Source: Bradyrhizobium nivariense (GTDB taxonomy: Bacteria > Pseudomonadota > Alphaproteobacteria > Rhizobiales > Xanthobacteraceae). From it: a stretch of DNA of 64,000 nt. Below the pieces are notes generated by a model that ran no database searches, was not told the DNA's origin, and saw nothing but the letters and a program-made list of their open reading frames with translations. Location: NCBI RefSeq assembly GCF_029846715.1, contig NZ_JARVWW010000021.1:1-64000 (forward strand), in the 5' to 3' direction. Positions within the stretch are counted from its first letter, which is position 1, and each line of letters begins with the position of its first letter. Below are positions 1 to 7,451 of this stretch, piece by piece. A program made the translations under genes and the position numbers.

Positions 1-245
1 ATACGCGAACCGATGAAGAAGACGAGCGCCAGCGGCGCCAATATGAAGACCCACATCAGCGGACTCTGCAGCAATGCGGGACCGGTGAGCTGAAAGGTCA
101 GCCACGCGACGACGGCGGTCACGCCGATGCCGGCAGCCATATAGTTGTAGATGCGCAGCATGTAGCTACTCAGTCCAGCATTGACCGCGATTGCGTTGCC
201 GCCGCCCGCTCCCGCCATCGTCACGTTCGGATCATAGTTCGACAT
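1..245 (-). CDS. Bax inhibitor-1/YccA family membrane protein (N-terminal part)
   Basis: The reverse strand from ATG at 245 reads MSNYDPNVTMAGAGG, then a Gly/Ala-rich stretch, then LRIYNYMAAGIGVTAVVAW (a first membrane helix) and a second helix ending in FFIGSRI, where the window cuts the gene. The N-terminal pattern (short soluble leader, then a Y-NYM-AG-G helix) is typical of alphaproteobacterial Bax inhibitor-1 (YbhL/YccA) proteins, multi-pass inner-membrane proteins of poorly defined function. An AGGAGA ribosome site lies just upstream of the ATG. About 81 residues of a family usually near 230-260 are visible, so the family call rests on the N-terminus alone. Confidence 0.75.
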   Translation of the reverse strand, partial: MSNYDPNVTMAGAGGGNAIAVNAGLSSYMLRIYNYMAAGIGVTAVVAWLTFQLTGPALLQSPLMWVFILAPLALVFFIGSR

Positions 246-492
246 TGCCTATCTCCTGTCGGAGGTCGCTGATCAGGTCATGCTATCTCTGGGTTTCAGT
301 AGACGGCATCGGACAATCACCCGAGAGTTGGCAAGGACAATCACCCTATCGCACAGCTTTTTCAGTACTGCGCACCTGAGCACGGTGATTACGAACCGGT
401 AATCGAAACCGCCGGAAGTTCTCCTTTGGGCGGAGACGCATTACGCGTTTGTCACTTGGAAAACGGCCGCGATCCGGCCTAATCCGGCCGGT

Positions 493-717
493 ATGCGCTT
501 CTACTTTCATATCGTCGACAAATACGGTCTCTCGCCCGATGGGACCGGATGCGAGCTCGCCAGTCAGGATGCAGCGGCCCTGCATGCCCGATGCATAGCG
601 GCTGAACTCGCGAAGGCCGGCGAGTTCTGCCGTTTCAGCGTCGTGCTTTTGGCAGCCGCTTCCGGGCCATCATCCAGTCCCGGTCAAAGCGCGACTGCCC
701 CTTCCCCAAGAACCTGA
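493..717 (+). CDS. small DUF6894-like protein
   Basis: This 74-residue product opens with MRFYFHIVDKYGL, followed by an acidic/Gly segment and an alternating Ala/Leu helix (AAALHARCIAAELA). That matches the DUF6894 small proteins common in Bradyrhizobium (M-R-F-F-H...D..G...A...A..LA). Those proteins usually end with a short hydrophobic strand; here the tail after VVLLAAASG is Ser/Pro-rich and does not look like the family, so the 3' end may be shifted or degraded. Function is unknown. It stands alone, convergent with no neighbour and about 150 bp before the ArcD-like gene. Confidence 0.55.
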   Translation: MRFYFHIVDKYGLSPDGTGCELASQDAAALHARCIAAELAKAGEFCRFSVVLLAAASGPSSSPGQSATAPSPRT

Positions 718-868
718 CGGCGATGCCCAACCTTCCAGTACGTCAATTTCCTGCCCTCGCTCCTACAGAGAATCCCTGATGTGCGAAGGGGAAAGCCACG
801 TCTAAGGTCTTCTCCAATGCGGCGGGCATCAATGCCCGTCGCATCCCGGATTGGAAGGCCATCCCGTC

Positions 869-2308
869 ATGGCTCCCCCGCCGAATGCGGTCGACCAGAA
901 ACTCTCGCGGAATGCGCTCATCGCGCTCGTGATCGGCTCGATGGTGGGGTCCGGCATTTTCGCATTACCTGCGGCGTTCGGACGAACCACGGGTGCGCTT
1001 GGAGCAATGATCGCCTGGGCTATCGCGGGCAGCGGCATGCTGATGCTGGCTTTCGTGTTCCAGACGTTGTCACACCGCAAGCCCGACCTCGATGCCGGGA
1101 TCTATGCCTATGCCAGAGCCGGATTTGGCGACTACATCGGCTTTGCTTCAGCCGTCGGGTACTGGATCGGTTGCTGTCTTGCAGACGTCGCCTGTCTCGT
1201 CTTGATCAAGGCAACGCTCGGACAGTTTTTTCCCGTGTTCGGCGATGGGACAACCCCGGTGGCGATCGCTTCGGCGTCTGTCCTGCTGTGGGGAGTGCAC
1301 ATTTTGCTGCTGCGCGGCATCAAGAGCGCAGCCACGCTCAATACGATTGCGACCTACACAAAGATCATCCCGATTTTGCTGTTCATTGGCACCGCCGTCA
1401 TGGCTTTTAACGGCGAGCTGTTCGCCGTTAATTTCCACGGAACGGAGCAGTCGGATGCGTCGAGTGTGTTTTCTCAGGTTCGCGGCACGATGCTGCTGAC
1501 CGTGTTCGTGTTCGTCGGAATTGAAGGCGCGAGCGTCTACTCCCGCTACGCCCGGGGCCGTGCCGACATCGGCTTCGCAACCATTGCCGGATTTCTGACG
1601 GTGCTCGGCCTGCTCGTTCTCGTGACGCTCTTGTCCTACGGCGTGTTGCCGAGAGCTGAACTAGCGGATCTTCCGACGCCATCCATGGCTGGCGTGATGG
1701 AAGCGATTGTCGGCCGCTGGGGCGGCGTATTCATCAGCCTGGCGCTCCTGATCTCGGTTCTCGGCAACTACCTGTCTTGGTCACTGCTGGCGGCCGAGAT
1801 CCTGCATTCCGCGGCGATCCACCGTACCATGCCTTCCTTTCTTGCCAGGGTGAATGCGCACAAGGTCCCTGCCGGCGCGCTCTGGCTCACAAATTGCGTC
1901 ATCCAGATCTTTCTGCTTGTCGCCTGGTTTGCGGAGTACGCGTTCACACTCGCGTTGAAGATGACAAGCGCGATGACGCTGATCCCGTATTTCTTTGTCG
2001 CGGCGTACGGCTTAAAGCTTGCATGGTCGGGCGAGACCTACCGCGCGGGCGAGCGCGCTCGCACCACCGACTGGATCCGATCGGCTATCGCAACGATCTA
2101 TGCAGCTGGCATGATCTACGCCGGCGGACCGAAATTTCTCTTGCTGTCGTCCATCCTCTATGCACCCGGCACTCTGCTGTTTCTGCTTGCGAAACGCGAG
2201 CGCAAGGAAGCGATCTTCAGGCCATTCGAAGCTATGCTTTTTGCAGCGATCACGATTGCCGCGTGCGCCGGCGTTTACGCACTCGCAACCGGAGCCATAT
2301 CGATTTGA
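869..2308 (+). CDS. APC-family basic amino acid antiporter (ArcD-like)
   Basis: A 479-residue integral membrane transporter with about 12-13 hydrophobic segments. The N-terminus SRNALIALVIGSMVGSGIF carries the G-S-x-V-G-S-G-I-F signature of helix 1 in the amino acid-polyamine-organocation superfamily. The order of conserved segments (ALPAAFGRTTGA, then DLDAGIYAYARAGFGDYIGF) fits the basic amino acid/polyamine antiporter group (arginine:ornithine, ArcD/YdgI type). I chose ATG 869 over TTG 851 because GGAAGG lies about 10 bases upstream of it. Known members exchange arginine for ornithine or lysine for cadaverine and help in acid or energy stress. No arginine deiminase genes are adjacent, so the substrate is unproven. 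Confidence 0.8.
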   Translation: MAPPPNAVDQKLSRNALIALVIGSMVGSGIFALPAAFGRTTGALGAMIAWAIAGSGMLMLAFVFQTLSHRKPDLDAGIYAYARAGFGDYIGFASAVGYWIGCCLADVACLVLIKATLGQFFPVFGDGTTPVAIASASVLLWGVHILLLRGIKSAATLNTIATYTKIIPILLFIGTAVMAFNGELFAVNFHGTEQSDASSVFSQVRGTMLLTVFVFVGIEGASVYSRYARGRADIGFATIAGFLTVLGLLVLVTLLSYGVLPRAELADLPTPSMAGVMEAIVGRWGGVFISLALLISVLGNYLSWSLLAAEILHSAAIHRTMPSFLARVNAHKVPAGALWLTNCVIQIFLLVAWFAEYAFTLALKMTSAMTLIPYFFVAAYGLKLAWSGETYRAGERARTTDWIRSAIATIYAAGMIYAGGPKFLLLSSILYAPGTLLFLLAKRERKEAIFRPFEAMLFAAITIAACAGVYALATGAISI

Positions 2309-2339
2309 ATCTTTATCCCTAGTTTGCATGGAGGCGAAT

Positions 2340-2579
2340 ATGAGCACACGGGCCATCTGTGGCGCCTTGATCATGTGCGGATCGATGGCGGTCTGCGCCT
2401 TTCCAACCGTGTCGCTGGCCCAGTTGACTGAGACCGGCGTGTCTGCCCAAAGCGGCGCCGGCGCGTCGCCACCGGAGAAGGCAGCTCCCAACACCAATAC
2501 GAACCCGACGAAGCACCGCTACTGGCGTCATCGCGGCGGAAAGCATCCGCACTTTGGCAGCCGGCGCGTCCGGACCTAG
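2340..2579 (+). CDS. small secreted basic protein
   Basis: A 79-residue protein behind a GGAGGCGA ribosome site, 31 bases after the antiporter gene. Residues 1-28 form a signal peptide (hydrophobic core ending in VSLAQ). The mature part is low complexity: Gly/Ser/Pro-rich, then Asn/Thr-rich (NTNTNPT), then a cluster of His, Arg, Lys and Trp (KHRYWRHRGGKHPHFG). The His-rich end could bind metal or an acidic surface, but that is speculation. I recognise no family. Short spacing suggests cotranscription with the antiporter. Confidence 0.6.
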   Translation: MSTRAICGALIMCGSMAVCAFPTVSLAQLTETGVSAQSGAGASPPEKAAPNTNTNPTKHRYWRHRGGKHPHFGSRRVRT

Positions 2580-2609
2580 GCCATAGGCGACGGCGATTGA
2601 ACCGATACC

Positions 2610-3734
2610 ATGAACGAGTCCAGAACAGCACCGGAGAGACTCCGCGAGATCGCTCCACGCGATGACTCCGCCGTCGTACCGGAGAACGGCACACGGCGCG
2701 GCATTCTCGCAACCGGGCTCGGCCTGGTGGCCGCCTGCGTCTTGCTATTTCTGGTGTGGCAGACGGTCTCCAGTCTCCTGCTGATCTTTGCAGGCGTGTT
2801 GTTCGCCGCGTTTCTGGATGCTTGCGCAAGAGCCCTGGCGGCCGTCCTCCCGCTCAATCGCGCCGCACGGCTGACGCTGGTTCTGTTGCTGTTCTCCGCT
2901 CTGTCGGGATTTGGAGTGATCTGGGGCGCGGGCAAGCTGCCGGAGCAGACGCGCCTCTTGCTGAAAGTCATGGACAACCAGCTCGACATCCTGCAGGAGC
3001 ATCTTCTGTCATATGGCGTGGATCTGCTCGGTCCGGAATGGGGCCGCGACTTTGCGCAGTGGCTGTTCTCGGATCAAGGCCGGTTTCTCAGCCATGCTCA
3101 GTTCCTGCTTGGCGGAGCCTCGAGCCTTCTGACCGGTGTCCTAGTGGTCCTGTTCCTCGGGATCCTCTTTGGTCTAGACCCAACCAGCCACCGTGAAAGC
3201 CTGATCATGCTGGTGAAGCCCTCCCAGCGCCAGCGGACGAGAACCGTCATGGACGAGATGGGCAATGTCATGCGGCTGTGGCTCGTCGGGCAGTTCATCC
3301 GCGTCATACTCATGACGTTGTGGGTCTGGGCCGCGCTCTACCTCATTGGGTTGCCTGGACCCTTCGTGCTCGGACTGCAGGCGGGCCTGTCGAATTTCAT
3401 CCCCTATGTCGGACCAATCGTAGCCGCAATACCGATCGCGCTGGTCGCAATGCCGCTCGGCAGTTCCCTGCTGATCTGGGCCGTCCTCATTTACTCGATG
3501 ATCCAGTCGGTCGAAGGCTATGTCATCGGTCCGCTGATCCAGCGTCAGGCCGTCGAGATCCCTCCTGCCTGGACGTTGGTCGCCATCGTCCTGCTGGGTG
3601 CGCTGTTCGGCGTCCTGGGCATCGCGCTCGCCATGCCCCTGGTGGCGATCGGCCGTGTCGCAATCATCCGATTCTACGTCGAGGACTACCTCGGCGACGA
3701 GTTCAAGCAGACGTTTAACAGCGGTGAATCGTGA
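2610..3734 (+). CDS. AI-2E family transporter (PerM/TqsA type)
   Basis: A 374-residue inner-membrane protein with the layout of the AI-2E transporter family: a charged cytoplasmic leader (1-30), two N-terminal helices, a long periplasmic or amphipathic domain (about 90-170), then a hydrophobic C-terminal half. That half holds the conserved segments VGQFIRVILM, LPGPFVLGLQAGLSNFIPYVG and the end motif EIPPAWTLVAIVLLG. Family members include E. coli TqsA (AI-2 exporter) and PerM, but most homologues have unproven substrates and some act as Na+/H+ antiporters. The next gene starts within 12 bases of its stop, so the two are probably cotranscribed. Confidence 0.85.
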   Translation: MNESRTAPERLREIAPRDDSAVVPENGTRRGILATGLGLVAACVLLFLVWQTVSSLLLIFAGVLFAAFLDACARALAAVLPLNRAARLTLVLLLFSALSGFGVIWGAGKLPEQTRLLLKVMDNQLDILQEHLLSYGVDLLGPEWGRDFAQWLFSDQGRFLSHAQFLLGGASSLLTGVLVVLFLGILFGLDPTSHRESLIMLVKPSQRQRTRTVMDEMGNVMRLWLVGQFIRVILMTLWVWAALYLIGLPGPFVLGLQAGLSNFIPYVGPIVAAIPIALVAMPLGSSLLIWAVLIYSMIQSVEGYVIGPLIQRQAVEIPPAWTLVAIVLLGALFGVLGIALAMPLVAIGRVAIIRFYVEDYLGDEFKQTFNSGES

Positions 3735-3745
3735 GCGAGGACCCC

Positions 3746-4345
3746 ATGAACCAGAGCGGTGCGCCACGGCAGGAGGCTACCGATCCTCCCTCGCCTCAAT
3801 CGACAATGGCCCAATTCCTGTGGCAGCAGCTTCCTTATGTCGTGGCGCTGGTGCTTGCCATCGCGGGCGTCGCCTATACCAACGTTTCCCACCAACCTCT
3901 CGTCGGCTACTGGGAATTCCTGGCGCTTGCCATCTGCATCGTGTGCGTCGTCACCAAATGGCCGGAGACCCAAGGCAAGGAGGCCCGGCTCCGCTTGATC
4001 TGGACCCAAGCGCTGCACTGGGTCGCCGTGCTGGTCACGATGAACATCATTCTGGTGTCGGGCGTTCAGCAATTGCTTCCGACTCCGGCGACCGGCCTTG
4101 TCCTGCTGACTTTGCTTGCGCTCGGCACGTTCCTCGCTGGCGTCAGCCTTCTATCGCTGCAGATCTCTTTCCTCGGCCTTGCCATGGGCATTGCCGTCCC
4201 GGCGATATCCTGGCTGAAACAGTCCGTCTTTTTCTTCCTGCTGGGCGCAGTGCTGCTGATCGGACTCGGCATCGCATTCTGGCTCCGCCAGGACGGCCGA
4301 CCGAGGAGCGCGCTCTCCGATACCAACAGTCAAGTGGAGGCCTGA
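3746..4345 (+). CDS. conserved membrane protein, unknown function
   Basis: A 199-residue protein with about five hydrophobic segments (LPYVVALVLAIAGVAY, YWEFLALAICIVCVV, ALHWVAVLVTMNIILV, a double-length segment, and SVFFFLLGAVLLIGLG) and a short charged cytoplasmic tail. A GTG at 3731 overlaps the stop of the AI-2E gene, but ATG 3746 has GAGG at better spacing and is preferred. I recognise no named family. It sits between the AI-2E permease and the DUF992 protein with almost no intergenic space, so it belongs to the same transcription unit. Confidence 0.65.
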   Translation: MNQSGAPRQEATDPPSPQSTMAQFLWQQLPYVVALVLAIAGVAYTNVSHQPLVGYWEFLALAICIVCVVTKWPETQGKEARLRLIWTQALHWVAVLVTMNIILVSGVQQLLPTPATGLVLLTLLALGTFLAGVSLLSLQISFLGLAMGIAVPAISWLKQSVFFFLLGAVLLIGLGIAFWLRQDGRPRSALSDTNSQVEA

Positions 4346-4831
4346 ATGCGAATGATACGGCTTGTTGCAGTCTTCGGCGCGTCCGCACTGCTATGCGCCG
4401 CCACCCCGCCTGCGCGCGCCGAGACGTTTAGGGTCGGCCGGCTCCTATGCTTCAGCAACCCGCGCGTCGGGCTTGTGCTCGGATCGGTGCAGTCGTTGCG
4501 CTGCACATTCTTTGCGAGAAATCCGCCGAGGCAGTTCATCTATGAGGGACGAATCCGGCGTGTCGGCCTTGATATCGGCGTGACCAGCGCCGGCACCCTG
4601 TCTTGGGCCGTGCTCGCCAAGAATTCGCGGATCGGATCCGCCACCTTGCGCGGCAACTATGTCGGCGCGAGCGGCAGCTTTGCGTTCGGCCCCGGGCTCG
4701 GTGCGAACGTCCTGATCGGTGGCTCGCGACGGAGCGTGATGTTGCAACCCCTGTCGATCGAGCGATCGATCGGGATCAACCTGGCGGCCGGCGTCACTAA
4801 CCTGACGCTGGGTCCGCGCGGCCAGCGATAG
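4346..4831 (+). CDS. DUF992 family secreted protein
   Basis: A 161-residue protein with a signal peptide (cleavage likely after ARA at about residue 26). It has the full set of DUF992 landmarks: VGRLLCFS near the start, then LRCTFFAR, YEGRIRRVGLDIGVT, WAVLAKNS, LRGNYVGAS, GANVLIGG and LQPLSIE...GINLAAG. The two conserved Cys probably form a disulphide. DUF992 proteins are periplasmic proteins of unknown function found mostly in rhizobia and relatives. The start codon follows the upstream stop directly (TGAATG), with GTGGAGG in front, so translation is coupled to the membrane protein gene. Confidence 0.85.
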   Translation: MRMIRLVAVFGASALLCAATPPARAETFRVGRLLCFSNPRVGLVLGSVQSLRCTFFARNPPRQFIYEGRIRRVGLDIGVTSAGTLSWAVLAKNSRIGSATLRGNYVGASGSFAFGPGLGANVLIGGSRRSVMLQPLSIERSIGINLAAGVTNLTLGPRGQR

Positions 4832-4981
4832 CTTGCAAAGGCGATCGAGCACAAAATCGCTCCGCTCGAGCCCACGAGAACATTCCCGCCCCATCGCTCA
4901 GGGTTTCGTCGGATGTCGACAGCGCGGGTTCGACGCTAGCATCCCAAGCGTGCCGATCATCACGCAGACCAGGAGGATGGG

Positions 4982-5539
4982 ATGACAGTCTATGACGACC
5001 GCTCCGAGATCGAGGCTTTGGGCGCTCCTCCGCTGTGGGTCTGCGCCCTTCTCGGAATCGTGATGATCGCCGCCGGTTTCGCAGCTCTCAGCGACGTGGC
5101 GTTCGCAACCATCATCAGCGTCAAGTTCATCGGACTGACGGCCATCGCGGCCGGCGCGTTCGAGATCATCCATGCATTCTGGACCAAGGGATGGGGTGGG
5201 TTCCTGTGGCAGATCCTGCTCGGCGCACTCTACGCCGCCTTCGGCCTTGTGCTGCTCACCCAGCCCGCCTCCGGTGCCTTGATCCTCACCTACCTCCTCG
5301 GCGCGGTGCTGTTCGCCTCAGGCGTCATTCGATGCGTGCTGAGCTTCGCCCATTGGCGGCAGAACGGATGGATGATGCTGATCTCGGGCATCCTTGGGCT
5401 GCTCGCCGGCGTGCTGATCCTATTCGGCTTTCCGACCATCAGCGTCTGGGCCCTCGGATTTCTGCTTGGCGTCGATCTGATTTCGCACGGCCTCGCGTGG
5501 CTGCTTTACGCGCTTCAGGCGGCGCGGCGAACCGCCTAA
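4982..5539 (+). CDS. HdeD-like (DUF308) membrane protein
   Basis: A 185-residue protein with six predicted membrane helices in three repeated pairs, the arrangement of the HdeD/DUF308 family (E. coli HdeD helps acid resistance at high cell density). Family-like segments include WVCALLGIVMIAAGFAAL near residue 20, the WGGFLWQILLGALYAAFGL helix and a conserved GxxLGVDLISHG near the end. It begins at ATG 4982 behind AGGAGGATGGG. The DUF992 gene lies upstream across 150 bases and a small Tat protein lies 15 bases downstream. Confidence 0.85.
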   Translation: MTVYDDRSEIEALGAPPLWVCALLGIVMIAAGFAALSDVAFATIISVKFIGLTAIAAGAFEIIHAFWTKGWGGFLWQILLGALYAAFGLVLLTQPASGALILTYLLGAVLFASGVIRCVLSFAHWRQNGWMMLISGILGLLAGVLILFGFPTISVWALGFLLGVDLISHGLAWLLYALQAARRTA

Positions 5540-5554
5540 CAAAGGAGAAGAAAG

Positions 5555-5830
5555 ATGGTGGACACACCCAGCCGTCGAGCTTTCCTTGGCTTTTCTCAGA
5601 ATGCCGTTGCTGCCGTGGCGATCGGCGCCATCGGGCTTCGTTTCATTGAGGCCGCGGAAGCGATGCCGATTGCTCACGATCTCGGCCGGCCGAGCGAGCC
5701 ACCAGCCCTCCCGACGCAAGCACAATGGGGACGACCGTCTCGTCGACGGGGATGGGGCCGGCCGCGCCGGCGCCGCTGGGTTTGTTGGTGGCATCGCGGT
5801 CGTCGCCGTTGCGGATGGCGGTGGCACTAG
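5555..5830 (+). CDS. small Tat-signal protein with an Arg/Trp/Cys-rich tail
   Basis: A 91-residue protein with a ribosome site AAAGGAGAAGA. Residues 6-35 (SRRAFLGFSQNAVAAVAIG) are a twin-arginine signal. The mature part is Pro-rich and then a very basic stretch of alternating Arg, Trp, Gly and Cys ending in RRRCGWRWH. Similar Arg/Trp-tailed small exported proteins recur in rhizobia as far as I recall, without known function. Tat export suggests folding or cofactor binding before transport, which is odd for so short a protein. It follows the HdeD gene by 15 bases. Confidence 0.6.
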   Translation: MVDTPSRRAFLGFSQNAVAAVAIGAIGLRFIEAAEAMPIAHDLGRPSEPPALPTQAQWGRPSRRRGWGRPRRRRWVCWWHRGRRRCGWRWH

Positions 5831-5909
5831 GATCGCAACGCGCGCAATCCGCAGTCGACGGATTCCCGACGAAGCCCGCGCTAGTCCCAGTCAGACGAAG
5901 GAGGCAGCC

Positions 5910-6152
5910 TTGCGGATCACGAATCGATGGGTCGTTGTGACCTTCCTGGCAGCTCTTCTCGTTGCGGCAATCTGGTACTGCGTGGCGGTATGGCAGGCAA
6001 CGCCATCTATGCCGCTTTACGGCAACGTCATCCTGGGAGGCGCTGCAATCCTGATGCTGGTCACCGGCTGCGGACTGATCGGGCTGATGTTCTACAGCCG
6101 CCGCAAGGGCTACGACGAACCTGCGCACGGCAATCGCATGCGGCGGGAGTAG
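5910..6152 (+). CDS. small two-helix membrane protein
   Basis: An 80-residue protein starting at TTG 5910, chosen because GAAGGAGGCAGCC sits at ideal spacing and because the translated N-terminus (LRITNRWVVVTFLAALLVAAIWY) runs straight into a membrane helix. A second helix (GAAILMLVTGCGLIGLMFYS) follows, then a charged RRKGYDEP tail. I recognise no family. It lies just before the RND pump genes and could be an accessory, but nothing in the sequence shows that. Confidence 0.55.
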   Translation: MRITNRWVVVTFLAALLVAAIWYCVAVWQATPSMPLYGNVILGGAAILMLVTGCGLIGLMFYSRRKGYDEPAHGNRMRRE

Positions 6153-6206
6153 CGAGGCGCCGGTGAAGCACTGACCCGGCTCCAGGTCCGGTGCAAGGAG
6201 CGGACA

Positions 6207-7451
6207 ATGAACTTTGCGGGCGTCTCGATCAGGCTGCTGGGGGCAACTCTCCTCATGGTCATCGCCGGCGGATCGGGCCAAACCCAGTCGACTTCGGCCG
6301 CGCCACCCGCGGTCGGCATCGTGGAAGCGGCCAAGCGGCCGATCACCGAGAACAGTGAATTTCTCGGGCGGATCGAGGCTATTAATCGGGTCAACCTCGT
6401 TGCTCGCGTCACTGCATTTCTGGAACGGCACCTGTTCGAGGAAGGCGCCGAAATCAGCAAAGGCGATGAGCTCTATCGGCTTGAGCGTGGTCCCTTCGAA
6501 GCGGATCTCGCATCGAGACAGGCGCAGGTGGCCCAGCTTGAGGCCACACTCGAGAATGCCAAGCTGACGACCGAACGCGCGCGGACCTTGCTCGGAGGCC
6601 CTGCCGGGCAACAGTCCACCTACGACGCAGCAATCGCGAACCAGCGGAGCCTCGAAGCCCAGGTGCGAGCCGCGCAAGCCGGGGTCCAGGCCTCTCAGAT
6701 CAATCTCGATTACACAGTGATCAGCGCGCCGATCGCCGGCAAGATCGGACGCACGGCGGTGACGGTGGGCAACGTCGTCAGTCCAAGCTCGGGGATACTG
6801 ACCAGCATCGTCAGCCAAGACCCGATGTATGTCACCTTTCCCGTGCCGGTCCGTCAGGGACTGGAGCTGCGCGAACGATACGCGCCGCAAGGCGGTCTGG
6901 AAGCCGTGGTCATCAGGCTGCGACTGCCGAACGGCCGAATGTACGGAAAAACCGGCAAGCTGAACTTCGTCGACAATACCATCGCCCAGAGCACTGATAC
7001 GATCACCGTGCGTGGCGAGATCGCCAATCCGATCCTGCGGGCGCCCTCGGCGGCCGTTGTCCCCGTTCACGAGTTGACCGATGGCGAGTTCGTGACCGTA
7101 GTGCTTGAGGGCGTTCAGCCGGTCGAGGTGCTGGTGATCCCTCGCTCGGCCGTGCTCTCCGACCAGCAGGGCAACTATGTTCTGGCTCTCGGCGCCGACA
7201 ACGAGGCCGAACAGCGTCGCATCCAGCTCGGGCAATCGACCCCGACCGTCGCGGCGGTGATCGCCGGACTTGCGGCCGGCGACAAGGTGATTGTCGAAGG
7301 CCTGCAGCGGGTTCGTCCCGGCCAGACCGTGTCGCCGGGACCGGCCAGCGCGCTGATCCTGTCGAGCATGAAAGCCGCCGCAGATGGCACGGCTCCGCAA
7401 ACGGATCACGGCCCCTCCGGCAAGGCTCGTCCGGCGGATAACAAACCATGA
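6207..7451 (+). CDS. RND efflux periplasmic adaptor (AcrA/MexA type)
   Basis: A 414-residue membrane-fusion protein. After a signal-like N-terminus come the lipoyl-like half (NRVNLVARVTAFLERHLFEEG), a coiled-coil hairpin of about 90 residues (ASRQAQVAQLEATLENA to QASQINLDYTVISAP), the second lipoyl half (IAGKIGRTAVTVGNVV) and the beta-barrel and membrane-proximal domains (IPRSAVLSDQQGNYVL). The adaptor links the inner-membrane pump to an outer-membrane channel. Its stop overlaps the pump gene by 4 bases (ATGA). No lipobox Cys is evident at the start. The TolC-like channel is not encoded nearby and must come from elsewhere. Confidence 0.9.
   Translation: MNFAGVSIRLLGATLLMVIAGGSGQTQSTSAAPPAVGIVEAAKRPITENSEFLGRIEAINRVNLVARVTAFLERHLFEEGAEISKGDELYRLERGPFEADLASRQAQVAQLEATLENAKLTTERARTLLGGPAGQQSTYDAAIANQRSLEAQVRAAQAGVQASQINLDYTVISAPIAGKIGRTAVTVGNVVSPSSGILTSIVSQDPMYVTFPVPVRQGLELRERYAPQGGLEAVVIRLRLPNGRMYGKTGKLNFVDNTIAQSTDTITVRGEIANPILRAPSAAVVPVHELTDGEFVTVVLEGVQPVEVLVIPRSAVLSDQQGNYVLALGADNEAEQRRIQLGQSTPTVAAVIAGLAAGDKVIVEGLQRVRPGQTVSPGPASALILSSMKAAADGTAPQTDHGPSGKARPADNKP

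Noticed and set aside
5643..7409. 588-codon open frame on the - strand
   Set aside because: It is antisense to the RND adaptor and neighbours, with no ribosome site and a composition typical of a mirror frame.
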